From URNF01 sp045531495 (GTDB lineage: Bacteria > Bacillota > Clostridia > Oscillospirales > Acutalibacteraceae), in contig JAZSED010000091.1 of the NCBI GenBank assembly GCA_045531495.1, forward strand, positions 1-16,025: a stretch of DNA of 16,025 nucleotides, written 5' to 3'. Positions 1 to 7,171 of the stretch are shown here, piece by piece (position 1 is the first letter of the stretch; the number at the start of each line of letters is the position of its first letter). A model generated the notes under the pieces. The model was not told the DNA's origin. It ran no database searches and was given only the letters and a program-made list of their open reading frames with translations. A program made the position numbers and the translations under genes.

Positions 1-238
1 GCTGAGGCGTCGTTAAAATACTCACGAATATATACAGTATTCGTTCCGTTTTTGCCTTGCTCACCAAAAAATCCGTTAATCACAAAATTCTGCGACCTAA
101 AAGGCGCGCTTTTTTTGTGGAGATTTTGGTGAAGTGGAGCACATAAGGCTGTCGCCTATGTGCGACAATGAGCCGAAAGCTCCCGAAAAATCGCCCTTTA
201 AGGCTGGTTCGGGTTTGAACGCTTTTGGCTAAGTATAT
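1..238. other. intergenic stretch with hairpins, no assigned gene
   Basis: I see no convincing complete gene here. On the minus strand an open frame starting at a GTG at 83 runs off the left edge with protein-like composition (it begins VINGFFGEQGKNG); its ribosome binding site is weak. On the plus strand an open frame without a proper start runs 101-232 and ends SGLNAFG. The plus strand also shows successive hairpins: GCACATA/TATGTGC extended by GGC/GCC (139-163), GAGC/GCTC (170-182) and CCCGAA/TTCGGG (182-213). It could be a structured RNA, a dispersed intergenic repeat or the remnant of a gene. I do not recognise a known RNA family. Confidence 0.4.
24..44. repeat. palindrome, ACGAATA-N7-TATTCGT
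   Basis: A perfect 7-bp inverted repeat surrounds a 7-bp centre, TATACAG. The inner 13 bp reappear in inverted orientation inside the second palindrome at 280-298, so the two may be binding sites for one regulator. It may instead lie inside a coding frame on the minus strand, so its role is uncertain. Confidence 0.4.
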
Positions 239-269
239 TGCGGCAGGATTTTCCTGCCGCAGTTTTTTT
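239..269 (+). terminator. rho-independent terminator upstream of yfmF
   Basis: The stem TGCGGCAGGA (239-248) pairs perfectly with TCCTGCCGCA (252-261) over a 3-nt loop. After two bases (AG is 261-262) a run of seven T follows (263-269). It ends whatever transcript comes from the left and insulates the yfmF operon. Confidence 0.9.
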
Positions 270-279
270 AAAGAAAAAG

Positions 280-298
280 CACATACTGTATATATGTG
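280..298. promoter_or_regulatory. palindrome just upstream of yfmF, possible operator
   Basis: CACATA and TATGTG flank the centre CTGTATA, which is the reverse complement of the centre of the palindrome at 24-44. It ends 26 bp before the yfmF start and overlaps the most plausible -10 hexamer (TATATA-like, 289-294). No good -35 is visible, so the promoter call is weak and the operator role is inference. Confidence 0.35.
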
Positions 299-324
299 AA
301 GTGGATTAAGATAGGAGAGATACT

Positions 325-1605
325 GTGCCTATGAATAAAGAAGAACTTTTTGACGGCATCACCTTTACAGCGTTGCCCGACCCGCGCTTTAAGACCGCGC
401 GCTTATCGGTAGGTATTTTTGTGCCGCTCAGCGAGGAAACAGCGGCGGCATATGCATTGTTGCCGGCGCTGTTAACGCGCGCTACGGCGAAAACCCCTAC
501 CTTGATAGCGATGCACCGCCGTTTAAGCCGCTTGTACGGCGCAGCGGTATTTGCCGGGGTACAGCGTCTGGGCGATTGTCAGTTGCTGACATTGACGGCA
601 CAGTGTATTGATAATCGCTTCACCTTTAACGGGGAGGACGTGGCGGCACAGGTGGCAGAGCTGCTGTTGGAAATGCTGTTTTCTCCGCATCTGGCCGAAG
701 ACGGTTTTTTCGACGCGGAGGATTTTACGCAGGAAAAACGATGCCTGTCAGAACGCATTGCCGCACAGATAAATGACAAGCGCGCGTATGCGCGTGCCAA
801 AGCGGAAGGACTGCTTGTTCCCAACGACGTGTACAGTATACCTGCCATTGGTACCGAACAAGCTGCGGCAGCGCTTACCAAAGAAACGGTAACCGCGGCG
901 TGGAGAAAGCTGCTCAAAACAGCGCGGTTTCATTGGTTCTATGCCTCGACCGATAACGGCGACGCCGTAAAGGCGGCAATTAAACGGTCTTTTGTCGGCA
1001 TTCGGCGAGAAGCGGCACCGTGCACTACGAAAACGGCAACCGCGGCGGCAGAGATACGACGCGGAGAGGAACGTATGGCGGTGGCGCAGGCGAAGTTGAC
1101 CCTCGGTTTTGTGGTGGGTGCGTCAGAACCGCAAACGCGCGAGGTGATGGCGGCGCGCTTGATGGCATCGCTGTTTGGCGGCTCGCCGAATTCACTTTTA
1201 TTCCGCAACGTGCGCGAGAAAATGAGCCTTTGTTACTATTGCCGCGCCCATTTTGACCGTATCAAAGGTGTTATGATGGTGGATTGCGGTGTGGAGGCCG
1301 CCAATGTTCAAAAAGCGGAGGCCGCTATTCTTGAACAGCTGCAGGTGTTAAAAGACGGCGCGTTTTCGGACGAGGATTTGGAAACGGCGCGGTTGTATTT
1401 AAAAAACGTATTTCTTGACAAGGAGAATTTACAGAGCAGTATGGTGTTATGGTTGATGGGGCAGAGCAATACCCCAGCCCAAATGACCCCTGCTCAGGCG
1501 GTGGCGTTGCTGCAGACCATTACCGCCGATGAGGTGGCGGCGATTGCCAAAACCGTTACGTTGCAGAGTGTATTTGCTGTGTTGCCTGAAGGGGGAAGCG
1601 TATGA
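325..1605 (+). CDS. yfmF: M16-family protein YfmF (inactive-type subunit)
   Basis: This 426-residue protein belongs to the M16 (insulinase/pitrilysin-like) fold family and sits directly before its usual partner YfmH. The inverted zinc motif HxxEH is absent from the N-terminal lobe: around residues 45-70 there is only an arginine-rich segment containing MHRRLSRLYGA, so it is probably the catalytically silent half of a heterodimer. The C-terminal lobe carries the M16-like stretch NVREKMSLCYYC near residue 295. The pair is named in databases for an association with 5-aminopentanol modification of elongation factor P; the biochemical role is not settled. The GTG start at 325 is chosen because AGGAGA lies 6 nt upstream; ATG at 331 is the alternative. 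The stop overlaps yfmH (ATGA), so the two are translationally coupled. Confidence 0.88.
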   Translation: MPMNKEELFDGITFTALPDPRFKTARLSVGIFVPLSEETAAAYALLPALLTRATAKTPTLIAMHRRLSRLYGAAVFAGVQRLGDCQLLTLTAQCIDNRFTFNGEDVAAQVAELLLEMLFSPHLAEDGFFDAEDFTQEKRCLSERIAAQINDKRAYARAKAEGLLVPNDVYSIPAIGTEQAAAALTKETVTAAWRKLLKTARFHWFYASTDNGDAVKAAIKRSFVGIRREAAPCTTKTATAAAEIRRGEERMAVAQAKLTLGFVVGASEPQTREVMAARLMASLFGGSPNSLLFRNVREKMSLCYYCRAHFDRIKGVMMVDCGVEAANVQKAEAAILEQLQVLKDGAFSDEDLETARLYLKNVFLDKENLQSSMVLWLMGQSNTPAQMTPAQAVALLQTITADEVAAIAKTVTLQSVFAVLPEGGSV

Positions 1606-2873
1606 ATTGGGAAGTGATAACCGCGGAAAAAGCCGCGGAAACGGTGTATTTCGGTGTACATCCGACGGGGCTGCCTATCTACGTATTGCCCAAAGAAGGT
1701 TTTTCCTCTGCCTATGCCGTTATCGGTACCCGTTACGGCTCGGTGGACAATGATTTTGCGGTGGACGGTGAACAGCTGCACGTGCCTGCGGGTATTGCGC
1801 ATTATTTAGAGCATAAACTCTTTGAAAATGAAGATGGAGATGCTTTCCAAAAATACGCCAAAACGGGTGCTTCGGCAAACGCATACACAAGCTTTATGCA
1901 AACGGCGTATCTGTTTTCCTGTACCGAAAACGTGGCGGAATCGTTGGAGATTTTGCTGGATTTTGTACAAAATCCGTATTTTACCGACGCGAGTGTGGAA
2001 AAAGAGCGTGGTATCATCGGGCAGGAAATCCGTATGGGCGAGGATAATCCCGACCGTTTGTCGTTGTTTCAGATGTTGCGGTGTATGTATGAGAAGCATC
2101 CTGTCCGCGAAGATATTGCGGGTACGGTGGAGTCTATTGCTCAAATTACACCCGATTTACTGTATAAATGTTATCGCACCTTTTATAATTTGCACAATAT
2201 GGCGTTGGTGATAAGCGGCAACATTGACGCAAAAACGGTAGAAGAGGTGGCTGACCGTGTGTTGAAGCCTGCCCAACCGTTCACGTTGGAGCGTGTACCT
2301 GTACAGGAGCCTCCGACGGTGCAAAAAACACGTGTAGAGGCTGCTATGCCGATTGCCGCACCACTGTTTTATATCGGATTTAAAGAGCCTGTGGCGGCGG
2401 GGTATGTGCATACGGCCACCGAATTGGTGGCGGCGGAGCTGTTATTGGAACTGCTGGCAGGCAGTGGCTCGCCGTTGTATACCCGTTTGCTGGAAGAAGG
2501 TCTTATTAACGAAACGTTTGATGCCGCGTATTTTGAAGGCGCGGGATATGCGGCTTTCCTGTTCAGCGGTGAAAGCAGTAACCCCGACCGTATCGCCGAT
2601 ATGCTGGGTGCAGAGATTGACCGTTTAAAGCGCGAGGGCATTGATGCAGAGGTTTTCGAGGAAGAAAAGAAAGCGTTTTACGGGCGGCTGATTGCAGGCC
2701 TTAACGATGTGGAAAGCTGTGCCGATTGGCTCCTTGATGACTATATGTACGGCAGAAAACCGTTTTCGCTCATTGACAGCGTTGCTGCTCTTGATGTACA
2801 ATCTGTAGAGGATGTACTGCATCGTTGTCTGCTTGCCGACAACAAGGTGATATCTATTGTAAACGAAAGGTGA
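1602..2873 (+). CDS. yfmH: M16-family zinc peptidase YfmH
   Basis: At 423 residues this is the likely active member of the M16 pair. HYLEH at residues 67-71 is the inverted zinc-binding motif HxxEH, followed by the usual FxxY/ASANAYTS substrate-lobe stretch (about 82-98). The probable third zinc ligand is Glu142 in IIGQEIRMGED. The C-terminal lobe has the conserved GSGSPLYTRLLEEGL at about 287-301. It has no signal peptide, so it is cytoplasmic. The start ATG overlaps the yfmF stop, suggesting a stoichiometric heterodimer as in other M16B pairs. Its substrate is not known from sequence; the naming link to EF-P modification is database knowledge, and no efp or reductase gene lies nearby in this window. 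Confidence 0.9.
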   Translation: MNWEVITAEKAAETVYFGVHPTGLPIYVLPKEGFSSAYAVIGTRYGSVDNDFAVDGEQLHVPAGIAHYLEHKLFENEDGDAFQKYAKTGASANAYTSFMQTAYLFSCTENVAESLEILLDFVQNPYFTDASVEKERGIIGQEIRMGEDNPDRLSLFQMLRCMYEKHPVREDIAGTVESIAQITPDLLYKCYRTFYNLHNMALVISGNIDAKTVEEVADRVLKPAQPFTLERVPVQEPPTVQKTRVEAAMPIAAPLFYIGFKEPVAAGYVHTATELVAAELLLELLAGSGSPLYTRLLEEGLINETFDAAYFEGAGYAAFLFSGESSNPDRIADMLGAEIDRLKREGIDAEVFEEEKKAFYGRLIAGLNDVESCADWLLDDYMYGRKPFSLIDSVAALDVQSVEDVLHRCLLADNKVISIVNER

Positions 2874-2881
2874 CACGAATA

Positions 2882-3880
2882 ATGGAATCTATTTGTTTTC
2901 CTGCGCTTGGCTGGGAGTTTTCGATAAGTCCCGTGTTGGTGGAATTTACCCTTTTCGGTATCCCGTTTTCAGTTCGTTGGTACGGTCTTTTAATAGCGGT
3001 GGGTTTTCTTCTCGCGGTACTGTACGCGGTAAAAACAGCGAAAAAACGCTTTGACATCGACCTCGACCCGATGACCGACGTGGTGCTTGTCAGTACGGTG
3101 CTTGCCGTATTGGGTGCCCGTGTGTATTATATCATTTTTAACAACGGTATTGAGACCCTTTGGGAACAGCCGCTGAAGGTTTTGCGTATTTGGGAAGGCG
3201 GTCTCGCTATCTACGGCGGTGTTTTGGCGGCGTTTCTGACGGGGATATGGATGTGTAAACTGAAAAAAGTCAATATGTGGGCAATGTTCGATTTAGCGTC
3301 CATTGGCTTCTTTATCGGCCAGACTCTTGGTCGTTGGGGCAACTTCTTTAATCAGGAAGCGTTCGGCGGCAACACGACACTGCCGTGGGGTATGACCGGC
3401 AGTATTATTGCGTCGGGTGTGAACGGCAGCGGATACGACCCCGCACTGCCTGTACACCCCACCTTTCTGTATGAGTCTCTGTGGTGCTTTTTGGGGTTTT
3501 TGCTGTTACATACCCTTTCCAAAAAGCAGTACACCTTTAAGGGCAAACTGTTTTGCACCTATATTATTTGGTACGGTGCAGGCCGTTTTATGATTGAAGG
3601 CTTGCGCACCGACAGCTTAATGCTCGGCTCACTGCGTGTGTCGCAGGTATTGGCGCTTATCTGTGTGGTCGGCGGCGTGTTGCTGTATTATGTATTGCGC
3701 ACCCGTACGAAAAAGGCATCTGCGATGCCGACTGTTACCCCTGCGCCTGCCTTTACCGAGGAAGAAGCCGAAAATATGAATCGGGCAATCGAGCGTGCTA
3801 TCGGCATTCGGGAAGAGAAGGAAGATGACGTGTATACGGATGAGATAAAGGAGGAAAACAACAATGGCGAAACGCATTGA
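2882..3880 (+). CDS. lgt: prolipoprotein diacylglyceryl transferase
   Basis: Lgt moves diacylglycerol from phosphatidylglycerol to the lipobox cysteine of prolipoproteins in the cytoplasmic membrane. The Lgt signature GRWGNFFNQEAFGG is at residues 150-163 (Arg151 corresponds to the essential Arg of the family). RFMIEGLR near residue 238 matches the second arginine motif, and several hydrophobic segments are visible. The ATG at 2882 is preferred over an upstream in-frame ATG at 2825 because AAAGGTGA lies 8 nt before it and the longer form would run far into yfmH. Two points stand out. In the GGLAIYGG stretch a tyrosine (Tyr111) sits where E. coli has the functionally important His103. A charged, Glu-rich tail of roughly 50 residues follows the last membrane segment. 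The 3' end overlaps folD by 17 bp. Confidence 0.95.
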   Translation: MESICFPALGWEFSISPVLVEFTLFGIPFSVRWYGLLIAVGFLLAVLYAVKTAKKRFDIDLDPMTDVVLVSTVLAVLGARVYYIIFNNGIETLWEQPLKVLRIWEGGLAIYGGVLAAFLTGIWMCKLKKVNMWAMFDLASIGFFIGQTLGRWGNFFNQEAFGGNTTLPWGMTGSIIASGVNGSGYDPALPVHPTFLYESLWCFLGFLLLHTLSKKQYTFKGKLFCTYIIWYGAGRFMIEGLRTDSLMLGSLRVSQVLALICVVGGVLLYYVLRTRTKKASAMPTVTPAPAFTEEEAENMNRAIERAIGIREEKEDDVYTDEIKEENNNGETH

Positions 3881-4715
3881 CGGCAAAGCGATTGCCGCCG
3901 CGGTACGCGGAGAGGTCGCGGCGGAAACGGCACTTTTAAAAGAAAAAGGTATCACCCCGGGTCTGGCGGTGATTTTGGTGGGTGATGACCCCGCATCTCG
4001 CATTTACGTAAACAACAAGAAAAAAGCGTGCGCGGACGTTGGCTTTTATTCCGAGGAAATTACCCTGCCCGCTACTACCACCGAACAAGAGTTGTTAGAG
4101 GTGGTACGCAAGCTCAACGAAAGACAGGATATTCACGGTATTCTCTGTCAGTTACCGTTACCCAAGCCCTTGTCCGATAAAACGGTTATTGAGGCGATTG
4201 CTCCCGAAAAGGACGTGGACGCGTTTCACGCAACCAACGTCGGTCACATAATGATTGGCGATTACAGCTTTCTGCCTTGTACCCCCGCAGGCGTGATGGA
4301 ACTGCTTGCCCGCTCGGGTGTGCAAATCGAAGGCAAGACCTGCGTTGTGGTGGGTAGAAGTAATATCGTGGGTAAGCCGATGGCGATGCTCCTTTTACAG
4401 AAAAACGGCACGGTTACCATTTGCCATTCCCGTACGCAGAACTTAAAAGAGGTTTGCCGCACGGCGGATATTCTTGTCGCCGCGGTGGGCAAGCCGAAAT
4501 TTATCACCGCAGATATGGTGAAAGAGGGCGCCGCTGTCATTGATGTCGGTATGGACAGAGACGAAAACGGCAAGCTGTGCGGCGACGTGGATTTTGATAA
4601 CGTCGAGCCCATCGCGGGTTACATCACCCCCGTCCCCGGCGGTGTTGGTCCTATGACCATCGCGATGTTAATGAGAAACACCTTAACCGCCGCAAAAATG
4701 CAAAACGGTTTATAA
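3864..4715 (+). CDS. folD: methylenetetrahydrofolate dehydrogenase / methenyltetrahydrofolate cyclohydrolase
   Basis: This bifunctional cytosolic enzyme interconverts 5,10-methylene-, 5,10-methenyl- and 10-formyl-tetrahydrofolate. At 283 residues it has the usual length. Visible motifs are SRIYVNNKKKAC with the catalytic Tyr48/Lys52 pair, QLPLP at 96-100 with Gln96, KDVDAFH with Asp119, the Rossmann-domain GRSNIVGKP at 164-172, and the C-terminal PVPGGVGPMT at 256-265. AAGGAGG lies 9 nt before the ATG, inside the end of lgt, and the 17-bp overlap places folD in the same operon. It is the last gene before a strong terminator. Confidence 0.97.
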   Translation: MAKRIDGKAIAAAVRGEVAAETALLKEKGITPGLAVILVGDDPASRIYVNNKKKACADVGFYSEEITLPATTTEQELLEVVRKLNERQDIHGILCQLPLPKPLSDKTVIEAIAPEKDVDAFHATNVGHIMIGDYSFLPCTPAGVMELLARSGVQIEGKTCVVVGRSNIVGKPMAMLLLQKNGTVTICHSRTQNLKEVCRTADILVAAVGKPKFITADMVKEGAAVIDVGMDRDENGKLCGDVDFDNVEPIAGYITPVPGGVGPMTIAMLMRNTLTAAKMQNGL

Positions 4716-4722
4716 AGACAAC

Positions 4723-4756
4723 AAAACGCTGTCATCAAAAGATGACAGCGTTTTTT
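4723..4756. terminator. terminator between convergent folD and galT
   Basis: A perfect 14-bp stem (AAAACGCTGTCATC, 4723-4736, with its complement at 4741-4754) closes on an AAAA loop and continues into TTTTTT on the plus strand. On the minus strand the tail is TTTTG, so it can also help end the galKT transcript, whose stop codon is 8 bp away. Confidence 0.92.
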
Positions 4757-4764
4757 AATAACAC

Positions 4765-5736
4765 TTATTTTGCCATAAAGCGCTCATACGCTTCGCGGAG
4801 TTCTTTTGCGGTGTCTTCGGGACAGGTGGGATTGCAGTGTGCCCAGGCACCCGTTTCGCTGGAAGCGTTGAACTTCACCTTGTCAGCGGAACGCATCGGG
4901 GGATAGAAAGCAATATGCCAATGGAAGATATCACCGTAATCCTCCTCGCCGTTGACCGGCTCGTTGTACATACACATCATATACGGGAATTTATATCCGA
5001 ACAGGCTGTCCAGCGTACCCGTTGCCTGACGGAGAGTTTCTGCCAGAGCGGTGCGTTCTTCGTCGGTAAATTGGGTGATGTTGGATTTATGAGCATTGCT
5101 CATAATGTAAATGCCGTAGGGATATTCGGTGAAGAAGGGCAAAAACACGGTGAAATGTTCGTTTTTGAAGATGATACGCTCGCCGAACGCCACTTCGTGG
5201 TCCAGCATATCGCAGAATAAGCATTTGCCCTTTTCCGCCATATGTTTTTTCGCGTTTTCTACTTCTAATTCCAACTTTTTCGGCATAAAGGAGTAGCCGT
5301 AAATCTGACCGTGCGGGTGGGGCATCGTTACACCGACAACGTCGCCGCGATTTTCGAAAATGAATACGTATTTGATGTTTTTATCTGCGGAAATCTCGGT
5401 AAAACGGTCTGCCCACAGGTCCACAAGCTCGCGGATATGCGGGGTGGGCAGTTCGGGCAGGGTGACGGTATGCTCGGGGGAGTAGAGGATAACTTCACAT
5501 TTGCCGTAGCAGGGTGCGGTCTCGAAGAAATCATCCGCTAAAGCGTCGGGTGCAGGGGGATTTTGAGACAATGCAGGGAAATCATTATCGTATTTATGTA
5601 CGGTGTAGTTGTCCGGCACTTTACCCGAACCCGGGCAGAAGGGACAATAGTCCTTGGGCATCTGCGGACGGTTCTGACGGTGGGATGCAATCATAATCCA
5701 GTCATTAGTCAGCGGATGTTTGCGCAATTCAGCCAT
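4765..5736 (-). CDS. galT: galactose-1-phosphate uridylyltransferase (class I)
   Basis: GalT exchanges UMP between UDP-glucose and galactose-1-phosphate in the Leloir pathway through a uridylyl-histidine intermediate. HPHGQ at residues 140-144 contains the nucleophile His142. CPFC at 31-34, SPEHTVTLPEL with His89, and His140 match the class I zinc ligands. A second CxxC (CLFC, 172-175) follows, and FHWHIAFYPP near residue 277 is the C-terminal HIT-like strand. At 323 residues it is somewhat shorter than E. coli GalT (348). AAGGAG precedes the ATG by about 8 nt. It lies 13 bp downstream of galK, so the two are co-transcribed. No galE is seen in the window. Confidence 0.96.
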   Translation of the reverse strand: MAELRKHPLTNDWIMIASHRQNRPQMPKDYCPFCPGSGKVPDNYTVHKYDNDFPALSQNPPAPDALADDFFETAPCYGKCEVILYSPEHTVTLPELPTPHIRELVDLWADRFTEISADKNIKYVFIFENRGDVVGVTMPHPHGQIYGYSFMPKKLELEVENAKKHMAEKGKCLFCDMLDHEVAFGERIIFKNEHFTVFLPFFTEYPYGIYIMSNAHKSNITQFTDEERTALAETLRQATGTLDSLFGYKFPYMMCMYNEPVNGEEDYGDIFHWHIAFYPPMRSADKVKFNASSETGAWAHCNPTCPEDTAKELREAYERFMAK

Positions 5737-5749
5737 AGTAACACACTCC

Positions 5750-7036
5750 TTAAATCTTGTCTACGCATACGCCGCCGTACGGACGGATATGCAATACGTG
5801 GCAGGTGCCTTCACCGAACACACCTTCAATGACCTCGCGGAATGCGGGAAGCAGGTCGTTAGGTACAAAGTTTTGGGTGGTGCCGCCGAAGCCGCCGCCG
5901 TGTACACGCCAGGCACCTCTGCCTTCCAGCACGTGCTGTGCAAGCGCCAGAGCGAGGGACATACCTTGTTCGGTAACGTCGCAGGTGGTGTACACGTTCT
6001 GCAGGTATTCAAAAGAGGAGTTGCCCGACGCGATAACGAGCTGTTTGAAGGCTTCAAAATCGCCGGCTTTCAGCGCGTTCACTTCATCCACAACGCGGTC
6101 GTTATCCTTGAGGAAGTGAATGGCACGCAGCACTGCGCGGTCACCGTGAAGTTTGCGCAGCTCGGCGATACGGGGCAGAAGCTGTTCCAGCGTAATCTCG
6201 CGCAGGAAGGATACGCCCATTTCCTCGGCAATTTTCTTCATCTCGCCGGGAACCGCCGCATATTCGTGGGTCAGATCCGCGTGGTTACCGCCGACGTCCA
6301 CGATACACAGCGCGTGACCCGTTTTGGCAAAGTCAAAGTCGACCTTTTCGATAACGGGCTCTTCGGTGCTTTCAAAGTCAATGGTAATAATGTTGCCGAC
6401 AGAGGACGCCATCTGGTCCATCAAACCGCAGGGCTTGCCAAAGAAGACGCGTTCTGCGAACTGCGCGATTTTGGCGATTTCTACGGCAGAAACAACACTT
6501 TCATTATACAACTCGCTCAAAATAACGCCAACCAACACTTCAAACGCCGCAGAGCTGGAAAGCCCCGAGCCCTTGAGCACGTTGGAGGTGGTATAAGCGT
6601 CAAAGCCGCCGATTTTGTAATCCAATTCGGCAAAGCGCGCCGCTGTACCGCGGATGAGGGAGGCGGAACGGTTGAGTTCTTCCTGCTTGGGGGTAAGTTC
6701 GTCCAGCATAACCGTATCCATATCATAGCCTTGGGATTTCACGCGAATACGATTTTCCGCAGACACGGCAACCACCGCGATGACATCGAGGTTAACACTG
6801 CCTGCCAACACACGGCCGTGGTTATGGTCGGTGTGGTTACCGCCGATTTCGGTGCGACCGGGGGCGGAGAACAGCAAAAGGTTGGTGGTCGGTTCTCCGA
6901 AGGTTTCTGTAAACCCTTTGACTGCGTCGATGTAGCGCTCGCGCTGGGCAGCAACATCTTCGCCGTACAACAGCTCGAATTTTTTGTCGTACTGACCGTT
7001 GTTGATTTTTTCAATAAGCGCCAAAGAAGGTGTCAT
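5750..7036 (-). CDS. galK: galactokinase
   Basis: This GHMP-superfamily kinase phosphorylates galactose at C1 with ATP. The galactokinase signature region is GRTEIGGNHTDHNHG at residues 60-74. The ATP-binding loop is GSGLSSSAA at 156-164, the catalytic aspartate is probably Asp207 in GLMDQMAS, and the C-terminal GHMP motif is HGGGFGGT at 379-386. At 428 residues it is longer than the E. coli enzyme (382), mainly at the N-terminus and in an inserted region. GalK is first in a galK-galT operon, with AGGAAG before the ATG and a TATAAT promoter just upstream on the minus strand. The divergent AraC-type gene is the likely regulator (inference). Confidence 0.95.
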   Translation of the reverse strand: MTPSLALIEKINNGQYDKKFELLYGEDVAAQRERYIDAVKGFTETFGEPTTNLLLFSAPGRTEIGGNHTDHNHGRVLAGSVNLDVIAVVAVSAENRIRVKSQGYDMDTVMLDELTPKQEELNRSASLIRGTAARFAELDYKIGGFDAYTTSNVLKGSGLSSSAAFEVLVGVILSELYNESVVSAVEIAKIAQFAERVFFGKPCGLMDQMASSVGNIITIDFESTEEPVIEKVDFDFAKTGHALCIVDVGGNHADLTHEYAAVPGEMKKIAEEMGVSFLREITLEQLLPRIAELRKLHGDRAVLRAIHFLKDNDRVVDEVNALKAGDFEAFKQLVIASGNSSFEYLQNVYTTCDVTEQGMSLALALAQHVLEGRGAWRVHGGGFGGTTQNFVPNDLLPAFREVIEGVFGEGTCHVLHIRPYGGVCVDKI

Positions 7037-7060
7037 AGTGAGAACTTCCTTTCTGCATAA

Positions 7061-7075
7061 TATTCTACCTTTATT
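7061..7075. promoter_or_regulatory. operator-like 15-bp word, copy 1 (galK leader)
   Basis: TATTCTACCTTTATT overlaps the galK -10 region and transcript start. It matches 14 of 15 bases with 8030-8044 at the promoter of the glycoside-hydrolase-like gene, in the same orientation on the plus strand. It is a candidate binding site for the AraC-type protein encoded between the two copies. Confidence 0.4.
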
Positions 7076-7101
7076 ATAAAGCCCGCTTTTTCAAAATGCA
7101 A
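7073..7101 (-). promoter_or_regulatory. probable galKT promoter
   Basis: On the minus strand a perfect -10 TATAAT (7078-7073) stands 17 bp from a weak -35 TTGCAT (7101-7096, only TTG matches consensus). The poor -35 fits a promoter that needs an activator, but this is inference. Confidence 0.6.
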
Positions 7102-7123
7102 GGTATTTTCTCGCGCTTTCATA

Positions 7124-7152
7124 TGGACAAATGTTGCAGTTTGTGGTATACT
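7124..7152 (+). promoter_or_regulatory. promoter of the araC-type gene
   Basis: TGGACA (7124-7129) and TATACT (7147-7152), each 5 of 6 to consensus, are spaced by 17 bp. The predicted start near 7159 lies about 13 nt before the coding start, a very short leader. Confidence 0.65.
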
Positions 7153-7171
7153 GTGTGCGAGGTGAGGTGTT

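Noticed and set aside
2825..2881. Longer N-terminus for Lgt from an ATG at 2825
   Set aside because: It would overlap yfmH by 49 bp, has no ribosome binding site, and adds a polar segment not found in Lgt. The ATG at 2882 has a good site 8 nt upstream.
5720..7060. 446-codon open frame on the plus strand opposite galK
   Set aside because: It lies entirely antisense to galK, which has all kinase motifs, and its sequence is rich in Phe, His, Gln and Val typical of a mirror frame of a GC-biased gene. It has no ribosome binding site or domain.
7134..7152. TTGCAG as the -35 of the araC-type gene
   Set aside because: Only 7 bp separate it from the TATACT hexamer; TGGACA at 7124-7129 gives the correct 17-bp spacing.
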